Part shown: in pieces, positions 40,229-51,488 of the stretch
How the letters are laid out: each line of letters opens with the position of its first letter
Numbering within the stretch: the stretch's first letter is position 1
Origin: Morganella psychrotolerans
GTDB taxonomy: Bacteria > Pseudomonadota > Gammaproteobacteria > Enterobacterales > Enterobacteriaceae
Assembly: GCF_001676155.1 (NCBI RefSeq)
Contig: NZ_LZEW01000032.1
Coordinates: 1 to 64,000, forward strand
Reading direction: 5' to 3'
Length of the DNA stretch: 64,000 bases
Program-made: the position numbers and the translations under genes
Notes under the pieces: model-generated
The model's database searches: none
What the model was told of the DNA's origin: nothing
What the model saw: the letters and a program-made list of their open reading frames with translations, nothing else

Positions 40229-40723
40229 TCAGCTCTTGCGGCGCTCAAGAATTTCAAAGCAGAAACCGTGTGAGTTGGCTTCGTCCGCATCGTGGTATTC
40301 CATAAATGTGGAATCCCATTCATCCGGTTCATAGTCCGGGAAATACGTATCACCGCTGACTTCAGCATCGACATGCGTTAAGTACATACGGTCTGCCAGT
40401 GACAGGAATTGTCCGTAAACCTTACCGCCACCCATCACCATGATTTCGCCGTCAGTTTCTTTCTGTGCAATCGCCAGTGCTTCTTCAACAGACGTTGCCC
40501 AGACAACACGGTCATCATTGCCCGGTGTGCGGCTCAGAACAATATTGAGGCGATCCGGCAGAGGACGTCCGATAGATTCATAGGTTACCCGTCCCATGAT
40601 CACCGGCTTATTTACCGTGTTACGTTTAAACCATGCCAGATCTTCAGGCAACGTCCATGGCATCGCATTTTCCATGCCAATAACCCGATCCATAGCTAAT
40701 GCGGCGATCAAGCTAATGTTCAT
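40229..40723 (-). CDS. folA: Dihydrofolate reductase
   Basis: This 164-residue enzyme reduces dihydrofolate to tetrahydrofolate with NADPH; it is the trimethoprim target. The opening [20 protein letters not shown], the substrate-contact [15 protein letters not shown] with its acidic residue, and [16 protein letters not shown] are present. A Tyr replaces the E. coli Trp47 in that last stretch. It converges with apaH across the shared terminator and is divergent from the LysE-family gene. Confidence 0.96.
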   Translation of the reverse strand: MNISLIAALAMDRVIGMENAMPWTLPEDLAWFKRNTVNKPVIMGRVTYESIGRPLPDRLNIVLSRTPGNDDRVVWATSVEEALAIAQKETDGEIMVMGGGKVYGQFLSLADRMYLTHVDAEVSGDTYFPDYEPDEWDSTFMEYHDADEANSHGFCFEILERRKS

Positions 40724-40781
40724 TCATTTCACCTTAGGGCTGAGAGAAATTTTGTCGCCACTATACGTAAACAACTCAATA

Positions 40782-40799
40782 CAGTCGACTGAATTCAGT
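40782..40799. promoter_or_regulatory. Overlapping palindromes in the folA / LysE-family divergent region
   Basis: Two perfect palindromes overlap: CAGTCGACTG (40782-40791) and ACTGAATTCAGT (40788-40799). They lie in the 171-base divergent intergenic region, about 60 bases before folA and 95 before the exporter gene. Symmetric sites in such places are often repressor operators, but no regulator can be named. Confidence 0.4.
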
Positions 40800-40894
40800 G
40801 TTTCATCAATACAAATAATTTATTTGTCTTCACACTTGCAGGTGAGTCATACTTTTACTCTGTGTACAGGTCTTTTTCAGCAAGGATATCCCAC

Positions 40895-41509
40895 ATGTAT
40901 GATGCCACCCTGATGGTGACCACTGTCGCCGCGCTCGGAATGATCTCCCCGGGTCCTGATTTTTTCCTGATAGTGAAGAATGCCGCCCGCTATCAGCGGG
41001 CCGCCGCAATGATGACCGCGCTGGGCTTACTCGCCGCAATCGCTATTCACATGACCTACTGTGTGGCAGGGCTGGCCGTGATCATCACCACTACACCGTG
41101 GCTTTTTACTATCCTCAAATATGCCGGTGCAGCCTATCTTATCTGGATAGGTATCAACAGCTTACTTTCACGTGCAGGGCATGCTCCTGACACAGAAGAG
41201 AATTCACATCAGCGTGTTTCCTTTAAAAAAGCCTTTATGCAGGGATTTCTCTGTAATCTTCTTAATCCGAAAGCGACACTTTTCTTCCTGGCAATTTTTA
41301 CACAGGTACTGGATGTCAATTCAGGTTTTGGTGAAAAACTCTGGTATGCTGCTATTGTAATGGGTCTGGCGGTGATTTACTGGCCCTCACTGGTACTGCT
41401 TATCCAGAGTGCGCCGGTACGCCGGGGACTGGCAAGAATTCAGAAATATATTGATAAAGTACTTGGCGTCGTCCTGATTGGTTTCGGTGTCCGGGTTGCC
41501 ATGAGCTGA
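40895..41509 (+). CDS. LysE/RhtB-family amino-acid exporter
   Basis: This 204-residue membrane protein has about six hydrophobic segments and the family's N-terminal signature MISPGPDFFLIVKNAARYQR, plus GAAYLIWIGI and FLCNLLNPKATLFFLAIFTQ. The start ATG 40895 has AAGGAT upstream; an upstream in-frame codon at 40862 is less likely. Relatives export threonine, homoserine, lysine or other small amino-acid-like compounds; the substrate here is unknown. It is 5 bases before the nucleotidyltransferase gene, so the two probably form an operon inserted between folA and ftsP. Confidence 0.9.
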   Translation: MYDATLMVTTVAALGMISPGPDFFLIVKNAARYQRAAAMMTALGLLAAIAIHMTYCVAGLAVIITTTPWLFTILKYAGAAYLIWIGINSLLSRAGHAPDTEENSHQRVSFKKAFMQGFLCNLLNPKATLFFLAIFTQVLDVNSGFGEKLWYAAIVMGLAVIYWPSLVLLIQSAPVRRGLARIQKYIDKVLGVVLIGFGVRVAMS

Positions 41510-41514
41510 TAATA

Positions 41515-42270
41515 ATGACAATAAATAAGAAACATACTTTCCAGCCTGAATTTCAGGCTGTCATACAGGATGCGGTGCAGTCACTGAGCTCCTCATTATC
41601 CGGGACATTGCACAGTATTTACGTATACGGCAGTGTGGCAGAAGGGCGCGCCGTCCCCGGGCGGTCAGACCTGGATCTGACCCTGGTACTGAACTCGTCG
41701 CTGACCTCTGCTGAAAAATATGCACTCACTTCTCTGGATACCGCATTAACCAGCCGCCATCACAGTGTGACAAAAATTGGTTTTGATACCGGGCTGCTGA
41801 CTGAAGCCACCTCACCGGCACACCAGGCGGTCTGGTCTTACTGGCTGGCAAATTTCTGTCTGCCGGTTTATGGCGAGGATCTGACACTTAAACTGCCCCC
41901 GGTATCACTGAACCGGGAAATTGTTCACGGCATAAACGGGGATTTCCCTATGCTTGTGCGCACCAATCTTATGCAGTTAGAGAAAAGACCACCGCTTGGT
42001 GAGATCCGCCGGATAAAACGGGAAACCGCCAGACGGCTCCTGCGGGCAACCGCCCTTCTGTGGCGGGATTACACATCATGCACCTATCCGCTGCCACTGA
42101 TGCTGATGGCAGAAAAAGCCGCTGATTTATATCCGGACAAACGCCATGCACTGAATTTTCTGCTCAGGCAGGCGGAGGAACCAGATACCGCAATTACACA
42201 TTTTAATGTGGTTGCCGGAACATTTTCCCGCTGGCTGCGGGAAGAAGAGAAACGGCTTTTAGGTCGCTGA
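41515..42270 (+). CDS. Nucleotidyltransferase-fold protein of unknown substrate
   Basis: This 251-residue protein has a polymerase-beta-type nucleotidyltransferase motif, YGSVAEGRAVPGRSDLDLTL: G39-S40 and the metal-binding aspartates D52 and D54. The rest (about residues 140-250) is mainly helical, with KRETARRLLRATALLWRDY. The architecture recalls antibiotic nucleotidyltransferases (AadA, Ant, Lnu groups), but I see no close match to any of them. It is translated right after the exporter. It is absent from this position in E. coli. Resistance or small-molecule modification are guesses. Confidence 0.8.
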   Translation: MTINKKHTFQPEFQAVIQDAVQSLSSSLSGTLHSIYVYGSVAEGRAVPGRSDLDLTLVLNSSLTSAEKYALTSLDTALTSRHHSVTKIGFDTGLLTEATSPAHQAVWSYWLANFCLPVYGEDLTLKLPPVSLNREIVHGINGDFPMLVRTNLMQLEKRPPLGEIRRIKRETARRLLRATALLWRDYTSCTYPLPLMLMAEKAADLYPDKRHALNFLLRQAEEPDTAITHFNVVAGTFSRWLREEEKRLLGR

Positions 42271-42276
42271 ATTCAT

Positions 42277-42308
42277 AAAAAAACCGCTGAAAAATCAGCG
42301 GTTTTTTA
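42277..42308. terminator. Bidirectional terminator between the nucleotidyltransferase gene and ftsP
   Basis: AAAAACCGCTGA and TCAGCGGTTTTTT form a stem of about 12 pairs with a 4-base loop, with A and T runs on both sides. It lies between two convergent genes and should serve both. Confidence 0.92.
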
Positions 42309-42333
42309 TCAAATCGTCTGTAACTGACAAACG

Positions 42334-43761
42334 TTAATACTGGCTGACAGCCTCAACCTCCAACTGTCCGATAACACCCCGGTCAGCCTGTTCCAGGAAC
42401 TGGCTGTAATAGAAGAACGGGAAGTGTGAATAAGACGGTTGCATCATCTGCACCAGTAACTCACTGCGTCCGTTAATCCAGACCGTATCTTTCCAGCCAT
42501 AATCCTGCGGTGCCGGTGACTGCCCATCATGATTGATCACTTTGAAACGGACACCGCTGATATGGAACGGCTGCGGTGTATCCGTGGTGACAATCCAGCG
42601 CTCCCAGTTACCCTGCTGCGTGCGGATATCCACCCGGCTCATATCCCACATTGCGCCGTTGATTGCCGGCGGTGAAATGCTGAGGGCAATATCACGATTG
42701 CGGACACCCGTTGTAATTTCAGTCGGGTCCTTAATCAGCGTTGCCGGTAAATCATCGGTTACCAGTGAAATCAGCCCGGTGGCTTTTATCGTCAGAACAT
42801 TGGTATTTACCAACGTATTTGATGTCTCAAACAAGCTTTTAAAGCGATCGGTCAGTGTTGCTGATTCACCCGCCGTGATAGTCAGTGTTTCTGTTTTCGA
42901 CATGTCTATCAGCACTTCACGCCGCTCTCCGGGGGACAGGCTCAATACCTCAACCGCTACCGGTGACGGCAGCAATCCCTGATCGGATGCAACCATATAG
43001 AACGGACGACCATCACTGAGTTTCAGTTCAAAGCGGCGGGCATTGGCGGCATTAACCAGGCGAAACCGGATCCAGCCTTTTGAGACTTCGAGATACGGGT
43101 CTTCCGCGCCGTTAACAATCAGGCGGTCACCGATAAACATCTCATTGTTATCTGTGCGGTACTCTTGCGAACCAAATGAATCCAGGCGCTTATCCTGTAT
43201 GATCAGCGGGAAATCATTCACGCCGTACTCTTTCGGAAGAGGTAAACTGCGGCTCTCTTCATCATCCACAATCCACATCCCCGCCAGTCCGTTATAGACA
43301 TGCGGCGCCATACGATTAGGTGTATTGGCGTGATACCAGCAGGTAGCAGCAGGCTGACGAACCGGGACCACCGGCGACCATTCTGTATTCGGGGAGATCA
43401 GACGGGCAGCACCACCGGACACCGTACCCGGCACCAGCAGACCACTGACATTAACGGCAACAGGCTCAGAAAGCCGGTTACTGTAAATCATTTTGATATC
43501 GTCGCCGTTGCGAACACGGATAGTAGGGCCGAGATATCGGCCATTAAATCCCCAGACCGTTGCCTGGTTTTTGCCGTTAAACGACCAGTGTGTGCGCTGC
43601 ATTGTCAGAAATAACGGCTGTCCGTTACGACTTTCCAATAATGGCGGAACGGGTAATGGCTGGCTGCCACCTTCATCAGCAGCACGGACAGACAGGGGCA
43701 GTGATCCCAAACACGCAGCTAAGCCGGATGCTTGAATAAACCGACGCCGACTCAGTGTCAT
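42334..43761 (-). CDS. ftsP: Cell division protein FtsP (SufI)
   Basis: This 475-residue periplasmic protein has a multicopper-oxidase fold without the copper ligands; in E. coli it stabilises the division machinery under stress. A twin-arginine signal (SRRRFIQASGLAACLGSLPL, residues 4-23) gives Tat export. Family stretches are QPLPVPPLLESRNGQPLFLT, YHANTPNRMAPHVYNGLAGM and GWKDTVWINGRSELLVQ. The length matches E. coli FtsP (470). Its upstream region is rich in inverted repeats (43864-43975). Confidence 0.96.
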   Translation of the reverse strand: MTLSRRRFIQASGLAACLGSLPLSVRAADEGGSQPLPVPPLLESRNGQPLFLTMQRTHWSFNGKNQATVWGFNGRYLGPTIRVRNGDDIKMIYSNRLSEPVAVNVSGLLVPGTVSGGAARLISPNTEWSPVVPVRQPAATCWYHANTPNRMAPHVYNGLAGMWIVDDEESRSLPLPKEYGVNDFPLIIQDKRLDSFGSQEYRTDNNEMFIGDRLIVNGAEDPYLEVSKGWIRFRLVNAANARRFELKLSDGRPFYMVASDQGLLPSPVAVEVLSLSPGERREVLIDMSKTETLTITAGESATLTDRFKSLFETSNTLVNTNVLTIKATGLISLVTDDLPATLIKDPTEITTGVRNRDIALSISPPAINGAMWDMSRVDIRTQQGNWERWIVTTDTPQPFHISGVRFKVINHDGQSPAPQDYGWKDTVWINGRSELLVQMMQPSYSHFPFFYYSQFLEQADRGVIGQLEVEAVSQY

Positions 43762-43863
43762 AACATCTCCGGGAAAAACGTTTTCATGGTTACTACGAAT
43801 GTTGAAGTGCGCCCGTATGCCGGTGAGCAGACAGATTGATCCGTGTTATATCTTAATGAAGTG

Positions 43864-43895
43864 CATACGCTTAACAACGGAGTGTTAAGCGTATG
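43864..43895. repeat. Perfect 13-base inverted repeat upstream of ftsP
   Basis: CATACGCTTAACA (43864-43876) is exactly complementary to TGTTAAGCGTATG (43883-43895), with a 6-base spacer. It lies about 100 bases upstream of the ftsP start codon. No T run follows on either strand, so it is not a standard terminator. It could be an operator, an RNA hairpin in the ftsP leader, or the scar of a small element. Confidence 0.7.
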
Positions 43896-43921
43896 ATATA
43901 GCGAATGAAGAGCAATTCCTA

Positions 43922-43940
43922 AACTTATCTATGATAAGTT
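43922..43940. repeat. Perfect 8-base inverted repeat upstream of ftsP
   Basis: AACTTATC and GATAAGTT flank a TAT spacer. This is the second symmetric element in the plsC-ftsP gap, 26 bases from the 13-base repeat. The sequence is AT-rich and could be either a protein site or a weak hairpin. Confidence 0.55.
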
Positions 43941-43943
43941 GTA

Positions 43944-43975
43944 AAATAATAAGACCGGTATTTTCCACCCGGTCG
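43944..43975 (-). terminator. Possible terminator after plsC
   Basis: On the minus strand GACCGG and CCGGTC pair across a 10-base loop and are followed by TTATTATTTT. It lies 15-45 bases after the plsC stop. The interrupted T run makes this moderate. Confidence 0.5.
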
Positions 43976-43989
43976 GACAATTATGGATA

Positions 43990-44736
43990 TCAGTGATGCT
44001 TTATACCCATTTTCTTATCCATTTCAGCCACTTCCTGATCCAGCTCTGCGACCCGTGTGATCATCATCTGACGACAATCTTCAGCTAATTCACGGACTTG
44101 TTCGCGGGTATACTTTGATGTATCAATCGGCGGCAGCATTTCCACTATTACCACACCATTATTCCGGCGGTTCAGTTTAATGCGCCCTTCTGTTGTAGAC
44201 ACACACACAGGGATCACAGGAACGCCTGCAGCAATTGCCGCGTGAAATGCACCGGTTTTAAACGGCAACATACCGCGTCCGCGGCTGCGGGTGCCTTCAG
44301 GAAACATCCAGACCGAGATATTGCGTTTTTTTATCTGATCCGCAACCTGGCTTATCGTGTTGTGTGCTTTGCTGCGGTTTGTGCGGTCAATCAAAATATT
44401 TCCGGAGAGCCAGTACAGTTGCCCGAAGAACGGGATCCAGATAAGGCTGCGCTTGCCGACTGTCACCGTACGCGGCTGTACCGCGTTTGACATGGTCGCC
44501 ATGTCATAGTTGTTCTGATGGTTAGCCACATAAACACAGGTACCGGCTGATTTGATACTGTCGGGGATACGGTACACAACCTTGATCCCGAAGACATAAG
44601 ACAGTTTTCCGTACATGTGAGAAAAGGTCATCACATGTTTCGGATTACGCGGACTGGTCAGACAGATAAGTATCCCCGCGATACTCCCGAGAATACAATA
44701 AATTACAGCAATAATAATACGTAAAATGGCTAACAT
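43990..44736 (-). CDS. plsC: 1-acyl-sn-glycerol-3-phosphate acyltransferase
   Basis: This 248-residue inner-membrane enzyme adds the second acyl chain to make phosphatidic acid. It has an N-terminal hydrophobic anchor, the acyltransferase HX4D motif (NHQNNYD), the acceptor motif FPEGTRSRGRGML and a third block, VPVIPVCVS. It follows parC in the same direction as in E. coli, though a terminator-like hairpin sits between them. Confidence 0.96.
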   Translation of the reverse strand: MLAILRIIIAVIYCILGSIAGILICLTSPRNPKHVMTFSHMYGKLSYVFGIKVVYRIPDSIKSAGTCVYVANHQNNYDMATMSNAVQPRTVTVGKRSLIWIPFFGQLYWLSGNILIDRTNRSKAHNTISQVADQIKKRNISVWMFPEGTRSRGRGMLPFKTGAFHAAIAAGVPVIPVCVSTTEGRIKLNRRNNGVVIVEMLPPIDTSKYTREQVRELAEDCRQMMITRVAELDQEVAEMDKKMGIKHH

Positions 44737-44761
44737 GCGTCCCCCGCAAAATGGCCGTTCA

Positions 44762-44787
44762 GAAAAACCGGGGCATCATTGCCCCGT
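44762..44787 (-). terminator. Terminator after parC
   Basis: CGGGGCA and TGCCCCG form a perfect 7-base stem with a TCAT/ATGA loop, followed on the minus strand by a run of five T. It is about 30 bases after the parC stop and 25 bases before plsC, so plsC probably has its own promoter or receives read-through. Confidence 0.75.
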
Positions 44788-44815
44788 GAATGCGATAACT
44801 GACAACGTCCGGTTA

Positions 44816-47077
44816 TCAGGCTTTTTTCTCCGGAATAACAATCTCAACCCGCTCAATCTTTTTCTGCATCCCGCGCGGTAACGCGGTACCACGACGTCCG
44901 CGTTCAGCACGGAATTTCTGTAACTCTTCCGGACGCATAACCAGCTTACGCTTACCGAAATGCAGCGTCACACTTGCGTCTGCCGGGATAACAAACAGAT
45001 GCGCCAGCCCGTCTTCACCGGTAGCGGCGGCCGCAGAAGTAATGGAAATAATTTTATTCCCCTTACCTTTAGATAACTGCGGCAGGTCACCCACAGGGAA
45101 TAACAGCATCCGCCCTTCCTGTGAGACAGACAGCAGGAGATCGTTCTCTTCGTCATTCACCTCTATCGGCGTCATGGCTTTCGCATTATCCGGCAGGGTT
45201 ATCAGTAATTTTCCGGCTTTATTTTTTGCCACCAAATCACTGAATGTACAGATAAACCCATAACCGGCATCCGATGCCATCAGGTATTTCTGAGTATCAT
45301 TATTCATCAGAACCTGTTCAAACACGGCACCCGGCGGCGGTGTCAGTTTACCCGTCAGCGGTTCACCCTGACCTCTCGCTGAGGCCAGTTCCAGCGGATC
45401 AAGAGAATAGCTGCGCCCGGTTGAGTCCAGGAACACGACCGGCTGATTACTCATGCCTCTTGCGGCACCCAGGAAATTATCTCCCGCCTTATAGTTCATT
45501 CCGGACGGATCGATATCATGCCCTTTAGCACTGCGCACCCAACCCATCTGAGATAACACAACGGTGACCGGCTCAGACGGCAGAATTTCATGCTCACTCA
45601 TGGCTTTTGCTTCTTCGCGCTCATTCAGCGGAGAACGACGATCATCGCCATACTGCTTCGCATCATCTTCGATCTCTTTTTTCAGCAGCGTATTCATACG
45701 CCGCTCAGAGCCGAGGATAGCCTGCAATTTGTCGCGCTCTTTGGCTAATTCATCCTGCTCGCCACGAATTTTCATCTCTTCGAGTTTGGCTAAGTGGCGT
45801 AATTTCAGCTCAAGAATCGCTTCTGCCTGAGTATCACTCAGTGCAAAACGTTCCATCAGTACCGGCTTTGGCTCATCTTCGGAGCGGATAATCTCAATCA
45901 CTTCATCAAGATTGAGGTAGGCCAGTAATAAACCATCCAGAATATGTAGGCGGCGCAGCACTTTTTCCAGGCGGTGATTCAGACGGCGGCGTACCGTTTC
46001 GCGCCGGTAAGTCAGCCACTCAGTCAGAACCTCAACCAGACCTTTCACCGCAGGGCGGTTATCCAGACCAATCATGTTCATGTTGACGCGGTAGCTTCTT
46101 TCCAGATCAGTGGTTGCAAACAGGTGAGTCATCACCTGATCCAAGTCGATCCGGTTACTGCGCGGCATGATAACCAGGCGGGTCGGATTCTGATGATCTG
46201 ATTCATCACGCAGATCGTCGACCATCGGCAATTTTTTCGCCCGGATCTGAGACGCTATCTGCTCAAGAATTTTTGCACCGGAAACCTGATGCGGCAGCGC
46301 AGTGATCACCGCATTACCGTCTTCGATAGTCCAGACCGCGCGCATACGCACTGATCCGCGCCCGGTTTTATACATCTTACGGATATCATCCGGGCTGGTG
46401 ATAATTTCAGCGTCGGTCGGGTAGTCCGGTCCCGGGATGTAGCTCATGGCTTCATCAAGAGTCAGGGACGATTTATCAATCAGCGCCAGCAGCGCATTCG
46501 CCACTTCACGGACATTATGCGGCGGAATATCCGTCGCCATCCCGACCGCAATCCCGGTCGTACCATTCAGCAGAATGTTCGGCAGGCGCGCCGGTAACAT
46601 TTTCGGCTCCTGCATGGTGCCGTCAAAGTTCGGCACCCAGTTTACCGTGCCGTGTCCCAGCTCACTGAGCAGCACTTCTGCATATTTTGACAGGCGGGAT
46701 TCGGTATAACGCATCGCGGCGAAGGATTTAGGATCATCCGGCGCACCCCAGTTCCCCTGTCCGTCAACCAGCGGATAACGGTAAGAGAACGGCTGCGCCA
46801 TCAGCACCATCGCTTCATAGCAGGCGCTGTCTCCGTGCGGATGGTATTTACCCAGTACGTCACCGACAGTACGGGCCGATTTTTTATATTTGGCGGAATT
46901 GCCCAGTCCCAGCTCAGACATGGCATAAATAATGCGCCGCTGAACCGGTTTTAAGCCGTCGCCGATAAAAGGGAGCGCCCTGTCCATGATGACGTACATG
47001 GAATAATTAAGGTAAGCGTTCTCCGTAAAGCTATGGAGCGGCTGGCGCTCCACTCCGTCCTGAGTTATTTCACTCAT
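44816..47077 (-). CDS. parC: DNA topoisomerase IV subunit A
   Basis: This 753-residue subunit breaks and rejoins DNA to unlink daughter chromosomes. The catalytic tyrosine is Y124 in AMRYTESRL. In the quinolone-resistance region, [12 protein letters not shown], both key positions are wild type (S84 and E88, equal to E. coli S80 and E84), so no target-based quinolone resistance is predicted from ParC. The C-terminal beta-pinwheel domain is complete. It follows parE directly, unlike E. coli, where several genes separate the two. Confidence 0.97.
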   Translation of the reverse strand: MSEITQDGVERQPLHSFTENAYLNYSMYVIMDRALPFIGDGLKPVQRRIIYAMSELGLGNSAKYKKSARTVGDVLGKYHPHGDSACYEAMVLMAQPFSYRYPLVDGQGNWGAPDDPKSFAAMRYTESRLSKYAEVLLSELGHGTVNWVPNFDGTMQEPKMLPARLPNILLNGTTGIAVGMATDIPPHNVREVANALLALIDKSSLTLDEAMSYIPGPDYPTDAEIITSPDDIRKMYKTGRGSVRMRAVWTIEDGNAVITALPHQVSGAKILEQIASQIRAKKLPMVDDLRDESDHQNPTRLVIMPRSNRIDLDQVMTHLFATTDLERSYRVNMNMIGLDNRPAVKGLVEVLTEWLTYRRETVRRRLNHRLEKVLRRLHILDGLLLAYLNLDEVIEIIRSEDEPKPVLMERFALSDTQAEAILELKLRHLAKLEEMKIRGEQDELAKERDKLQAILGSERRMNTLLKKEIEDDAKQYGDDRRSPLNEREEAKAMSEHEILPSEPVTVVLSQMGWVRSAKGHDIDPSGMNYKAGDNFLGAARGMSNQPVVFLDSTGRSYSLDPLELASARGQGEPLTGKLTPPPGAVFEQVLMNNDTQKYLMASDAGYGFICTFSDLVAKNKAGKLLITLPDNAKAMTPIEVNDEENDLLLSVSQEGRMLLFPVGDLPQLSKGKGNKIISITSAAAATGEDGLAHLFVIPADASVTLHFGKRKLVMRPEELQKFRAERGRRGTALPRGMQKKIERVEIVIPEKKA

Positions 47078-47119
47078 TCACTCTGTTCCTCTGACCTTTG
47101 TGCTGTCACGGGGGTAACA

Positions 47120-49022
<1,903 letters not shown>

Positions 49023-49107
49023 TTATCGGCTATTAGCTAAAAAATAAACAAAATGCGTGAGTGATACTGGCGATAATACCAGTCACAGGGAAATTAAAAC
49101 ATGGTTT

Positions 49108-49689
49108 TCAGTTATTGCCGAGTCCGAGGAAATTAATTATCTGCGGAAAATACTGAGGAAAACCTGTAAAGGCGTGACTTCCGCCGGATTCAATCGTTTG
49201 TTTACACGCCACCAGATGCGTGACCGCCTGACGGTAATCAAGTACTTCGTCGCCGGTCTGCTGTAATAACCAGATCAAATCCGGTGATTCAGGTGAATCA
49301 ATATACACAGCCCGTAAATCCTGCATGTGGCGGGGTTCAAGTGTGTAGCGTTCATGTGTATAGGGGTTAACATTCTCCCCTAAATAATTCTGAAGTAATT
49401 CAAAAGGATAAACCGCCGGATTAACTACTACTGCGGGAACATCAAATGTCTGCGATAACCAGATCGCAAAATAACCTCCCAGAGAAGAGCCGACAATTCC
49501 GGTATTTTCACCGGCCAGAGAGCTCATCAGGTTTTCCAGATAGAGGGCGGCCTCATCCGGATAGCAGGGAAGTTGCGGGATAACCATCCGGATCTCCGGG
49601 TGATGTTCTGCCAGCCAGGATTTCAGCATCATTCCTTTTTCTGACAATGGAGAGCTGTTAAAGCCGTGCAGATAAAGGAGCGTCGCCAT
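49108..49689 (-). CDS. yqiA: Esterase YqiA
   Basis: This 193-residue alpha/beta-hydrolase opens with [16 protein letters not shown], has the nucleophile elbow GSSLGGYFA, and ends with the catalytic His in [10 protein letters not shown]. coli YqiA (193 residues) hydrolyses short acyl-CoA and nitrophenyl esters; its natural substrate is unknown. It overlaps the cpdA stop by one base and lies between cpdA and parE as in E. coli. Confidence 0.93.
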   Translation of the reverse strand: MATLLYLHGFNSSPLSEKGMMLKSWLAEHHPEIRMVIPQLPCYPDEAALYLENLMSSLAGENTGIVGSSLGGYFAIWLSQTFDVPAVVVNPAVYPFELLQNYLGENVNPYTHERYTLEPRHMQDLRAVYIDSPESPDLIWLLQQTGDEVLDYRQAVTHLVACKQTIESGGSHAFTGFPQYFPQIINFLGLGNN

Positions 49690-50522
49690 CAGTAACCTTC
49701 CGAGCCCAGATCAGGGCTGAATTCGTCAGTATCCAGGCGGTGCACTGTTGTTTTCAGTGCCGGAAACTCACCCGTGGTCAGTTCCAGATAACGCCAGCCC
49801 GGTGCCACAGTATCGAGCGTAAAGGTGGTGCAGTGCGGTTTAAACTGTACACAGGTTGACGGTGTTGCCAGCACGCGCATACCGTTCCATATCATATCCA
49901 GATCCTGATGAATGTGTCCGCACAAAATCGCATCAATATTCTGATATTTCACCAGAACATCAGCCAGCTCATGCGAATTACGCAGACTGTGCTGATCAAG
50001 CCAGTTACACCCGGATGCCAGCGGATGATGATGCAGCATCACAACCGTATGGCGATCACTATATTGTGCCAGGCACTCATCCAGCCACGCAAGCTGATAC
50101 TCACTGAGCTCGCCGTGCGGTACGCCCTGCACCTGACTGTCCAGCAGCAGCACCTGCCACTGTTCACCTAATAAAATATGTTTGGCGGGGTTAATACCGG
50201 CATCCGCCAGTTCCCTTGCCATTGACGGCTGATAATCATGATTTCCCGGCAACCAGACGCAGGGCGCCGGTAAACAGGCAACACCCTGCGTAAACCGCTG
50301 ATAGGCACGGATGCTCTGATCCTGAACCAGATCACCGGTCGCTACAACCAGGTCGGTCGGCAGTTGCTGCTTTACGATAGCATCGAGCACGGCGTGATAA
50401 CTGTGCAGGGTATTGATCCCTAACAATGTCTCAGTTTCACCGGCAAAAAGGTGCGTATCTGTAATCTGTAAAATTCTGACCGCAGCGCCATCAGCTACGG
50501 CCAAATGCAACGGGATTTCCAA
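49689..50522 (-). CDS. cpdA: 3',5'-cyclic-AMP phosphodiesterase
   Basis: This 277-residue class III metallophosphodiesterase hydrolyses cAMP to AMP and so tempers CRP signalling. Metal-site motifs are [28 protein letters not shown] and CGHIHQD. In E. coli yqiB lies between nudF and cpdA; here only 109 bases separate them and there is no room for yqiB. Confidence 0.95.
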   Translation of the reverse strand: MEIPLHLAVADGAAVRILQITDTHLFAGETETLLGINTLHSYHAVLDAIVKQQLPTDLVVATGDLVQDQSIRAYQRFTQGVACLPAPCVWLPGNHDYQPSMARELADAGINPAKHILLGEQWQVLLLDSQVQGVPHGELSEYQLAWLDECLAQYSDRHTVVMLHHHPLASGCNWLDQHSLRNSHELADVLVKYQNIDAILCGHIHQDLDMIWNGMRVLATPSTCVQFKPHCTTFTLDTVAPGWRYLELTTGEFPALKTTVHRLDTDEFSPDLGSEGY

Positions 50523-50631
50523 TCGATGTCCTTGTTATTTTAACAACTAACGCATAATAATAACGTGTTTTAGCTGAAGAGATCTGCAATCCCGCACACA
50601 ATTCCCCGGTTTGAGAAAAAAAAAATCCGGG

Positions 50632-51270
50632 TTATTTATCCCGCCACGTTGCACGTATACGTTCATAGTGCAATGTAAGCCACTGAATTGCAATGACAGT
50701 TGCTGCGTTATCGATCACACCTTTTTCAATCCACTGATACGCCTGTTCACGGCTGACAACATGCACGCGGATATCTTCGTTTTCCTGCGCCAGACCATGC
50801 ACGCCTCCGGCAGTGGTACTGTCAGCTTCACCGATATACACATACATCCGCTCAGAGGTACCGCCCGGACTGGATAAATAACTCAGGGCAAACGTACACC
50901 GCCCGATATGCACCGAGGCCTCTTCCATGGCTTCGCGCCGGACAACCTCTTCGGCTGATTCCCCGGGTTTATCAATCATGCCCGCGACCGCCTCCAGCAA
51001 CCACGGTGTATTGCTGCTTTCTATTGCCGGGAGCCGGATTTGCTCAATCAGAATGACTTCGTCGCGCACAGGATCATACGGCAGGATCACCCCTGCATTG
51101 CCTCTTTCAAATACTTCACGGCAGATTTCCGGGCTCCAGCCGCCGTCAAACAACCGGTGACGGAAGCGATACTCATTAATCTTAAAAAAACCGGAAAATA
51201 CGGTTTTTTTACTGAGGATCTCCACATCTTTGTTACCAAAAGAAAAAGGTAATTTTGGTTCATGTACCAT
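50632..51270 (-). CDS. nudF: ADP-ribose pyrophosphatase
   Basis: This 212-residue Nudix hydrolase splits ADP-ribose (and ADP-sugars) to AMP and the sugar phosphate. The Nudix box reads GMIDKPGESAEEVVRREAME, followed by the conserved SPGGTSERMYVYIGE. Length is close to E. coli NudF (209). It is divergent from tolC. A run of ten A (50616-50625) with CCCGG/CCGGG flanks lies just after the stop; it is intergenic and I do not count it as a terminator. Confidence 0.95.
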   Translation of the reverse strand: MVHEPKLPFSFGNKDVEILSKKTVFSGFFKINEYRFRHRLFDGGWSPEICREVFERGNAGVILPYDPVRDEVILIEQIRLPAIESSNTPWLLEAVAGMIDKPGESAEEVVRREAMEEASVHIGRCTFALSYLSSPGGTSERMYVYIGEADSTTAGGVHGLAQENEDIRVHVVSREQAYQWIEKGVIDNAATVIAIQWLTLHYERIRATWRDK

Positions 51271-51379
51271 ATTATTTTCTCCGCTGTGTAATCAATTCTT
51301 TATGATAAAGGAGTTTTTCATCATTTGAGATAAAGAAATTTTCCGGGCAATGAGGTAAAATTAATCTAATTTAACCCGG

Positions 51380-51398
51380 ATGGCACAAACGGCTACCT
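51380..51398 (+). promoter_or_regulatory. Possible marbox upstream of tolC
   Basis: ATGGCACAAACGGCTACCT matches the MarA/SoxS/Rob consensus AYnGCACnnWnnRYYAAAY in its GCAC half and RYY block but deviates in the final AAA. E. coli tolC carries a marbox in its promoter region, about the same distance upstream. This is a pattern match only. Confidence 0.4.
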
Positions 51399-51488
51399 TT
51401 AATAGTAAGTTGACTCTGCTAGAATTAAAGCCATTTGAAGCTTCCCGGGAAGCAACTAACAGATTAGCGCTGTGCAAAAGGAATCCTA

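Noticed and set aside
41515..42270. Assignment as AadA-type streptomycin adenylyltransferase
   Set aside because: Only the short nucleotidyltransferase motif is shared; the rest does not resemble AadA, so no resistance call is justified.
50605..50631. CCCGG ... A10 ... CCGGG as a terminator after nudF
   Set aside because: The stem is only five pairs and the homopolymer would lie in the loop, not after the stem.
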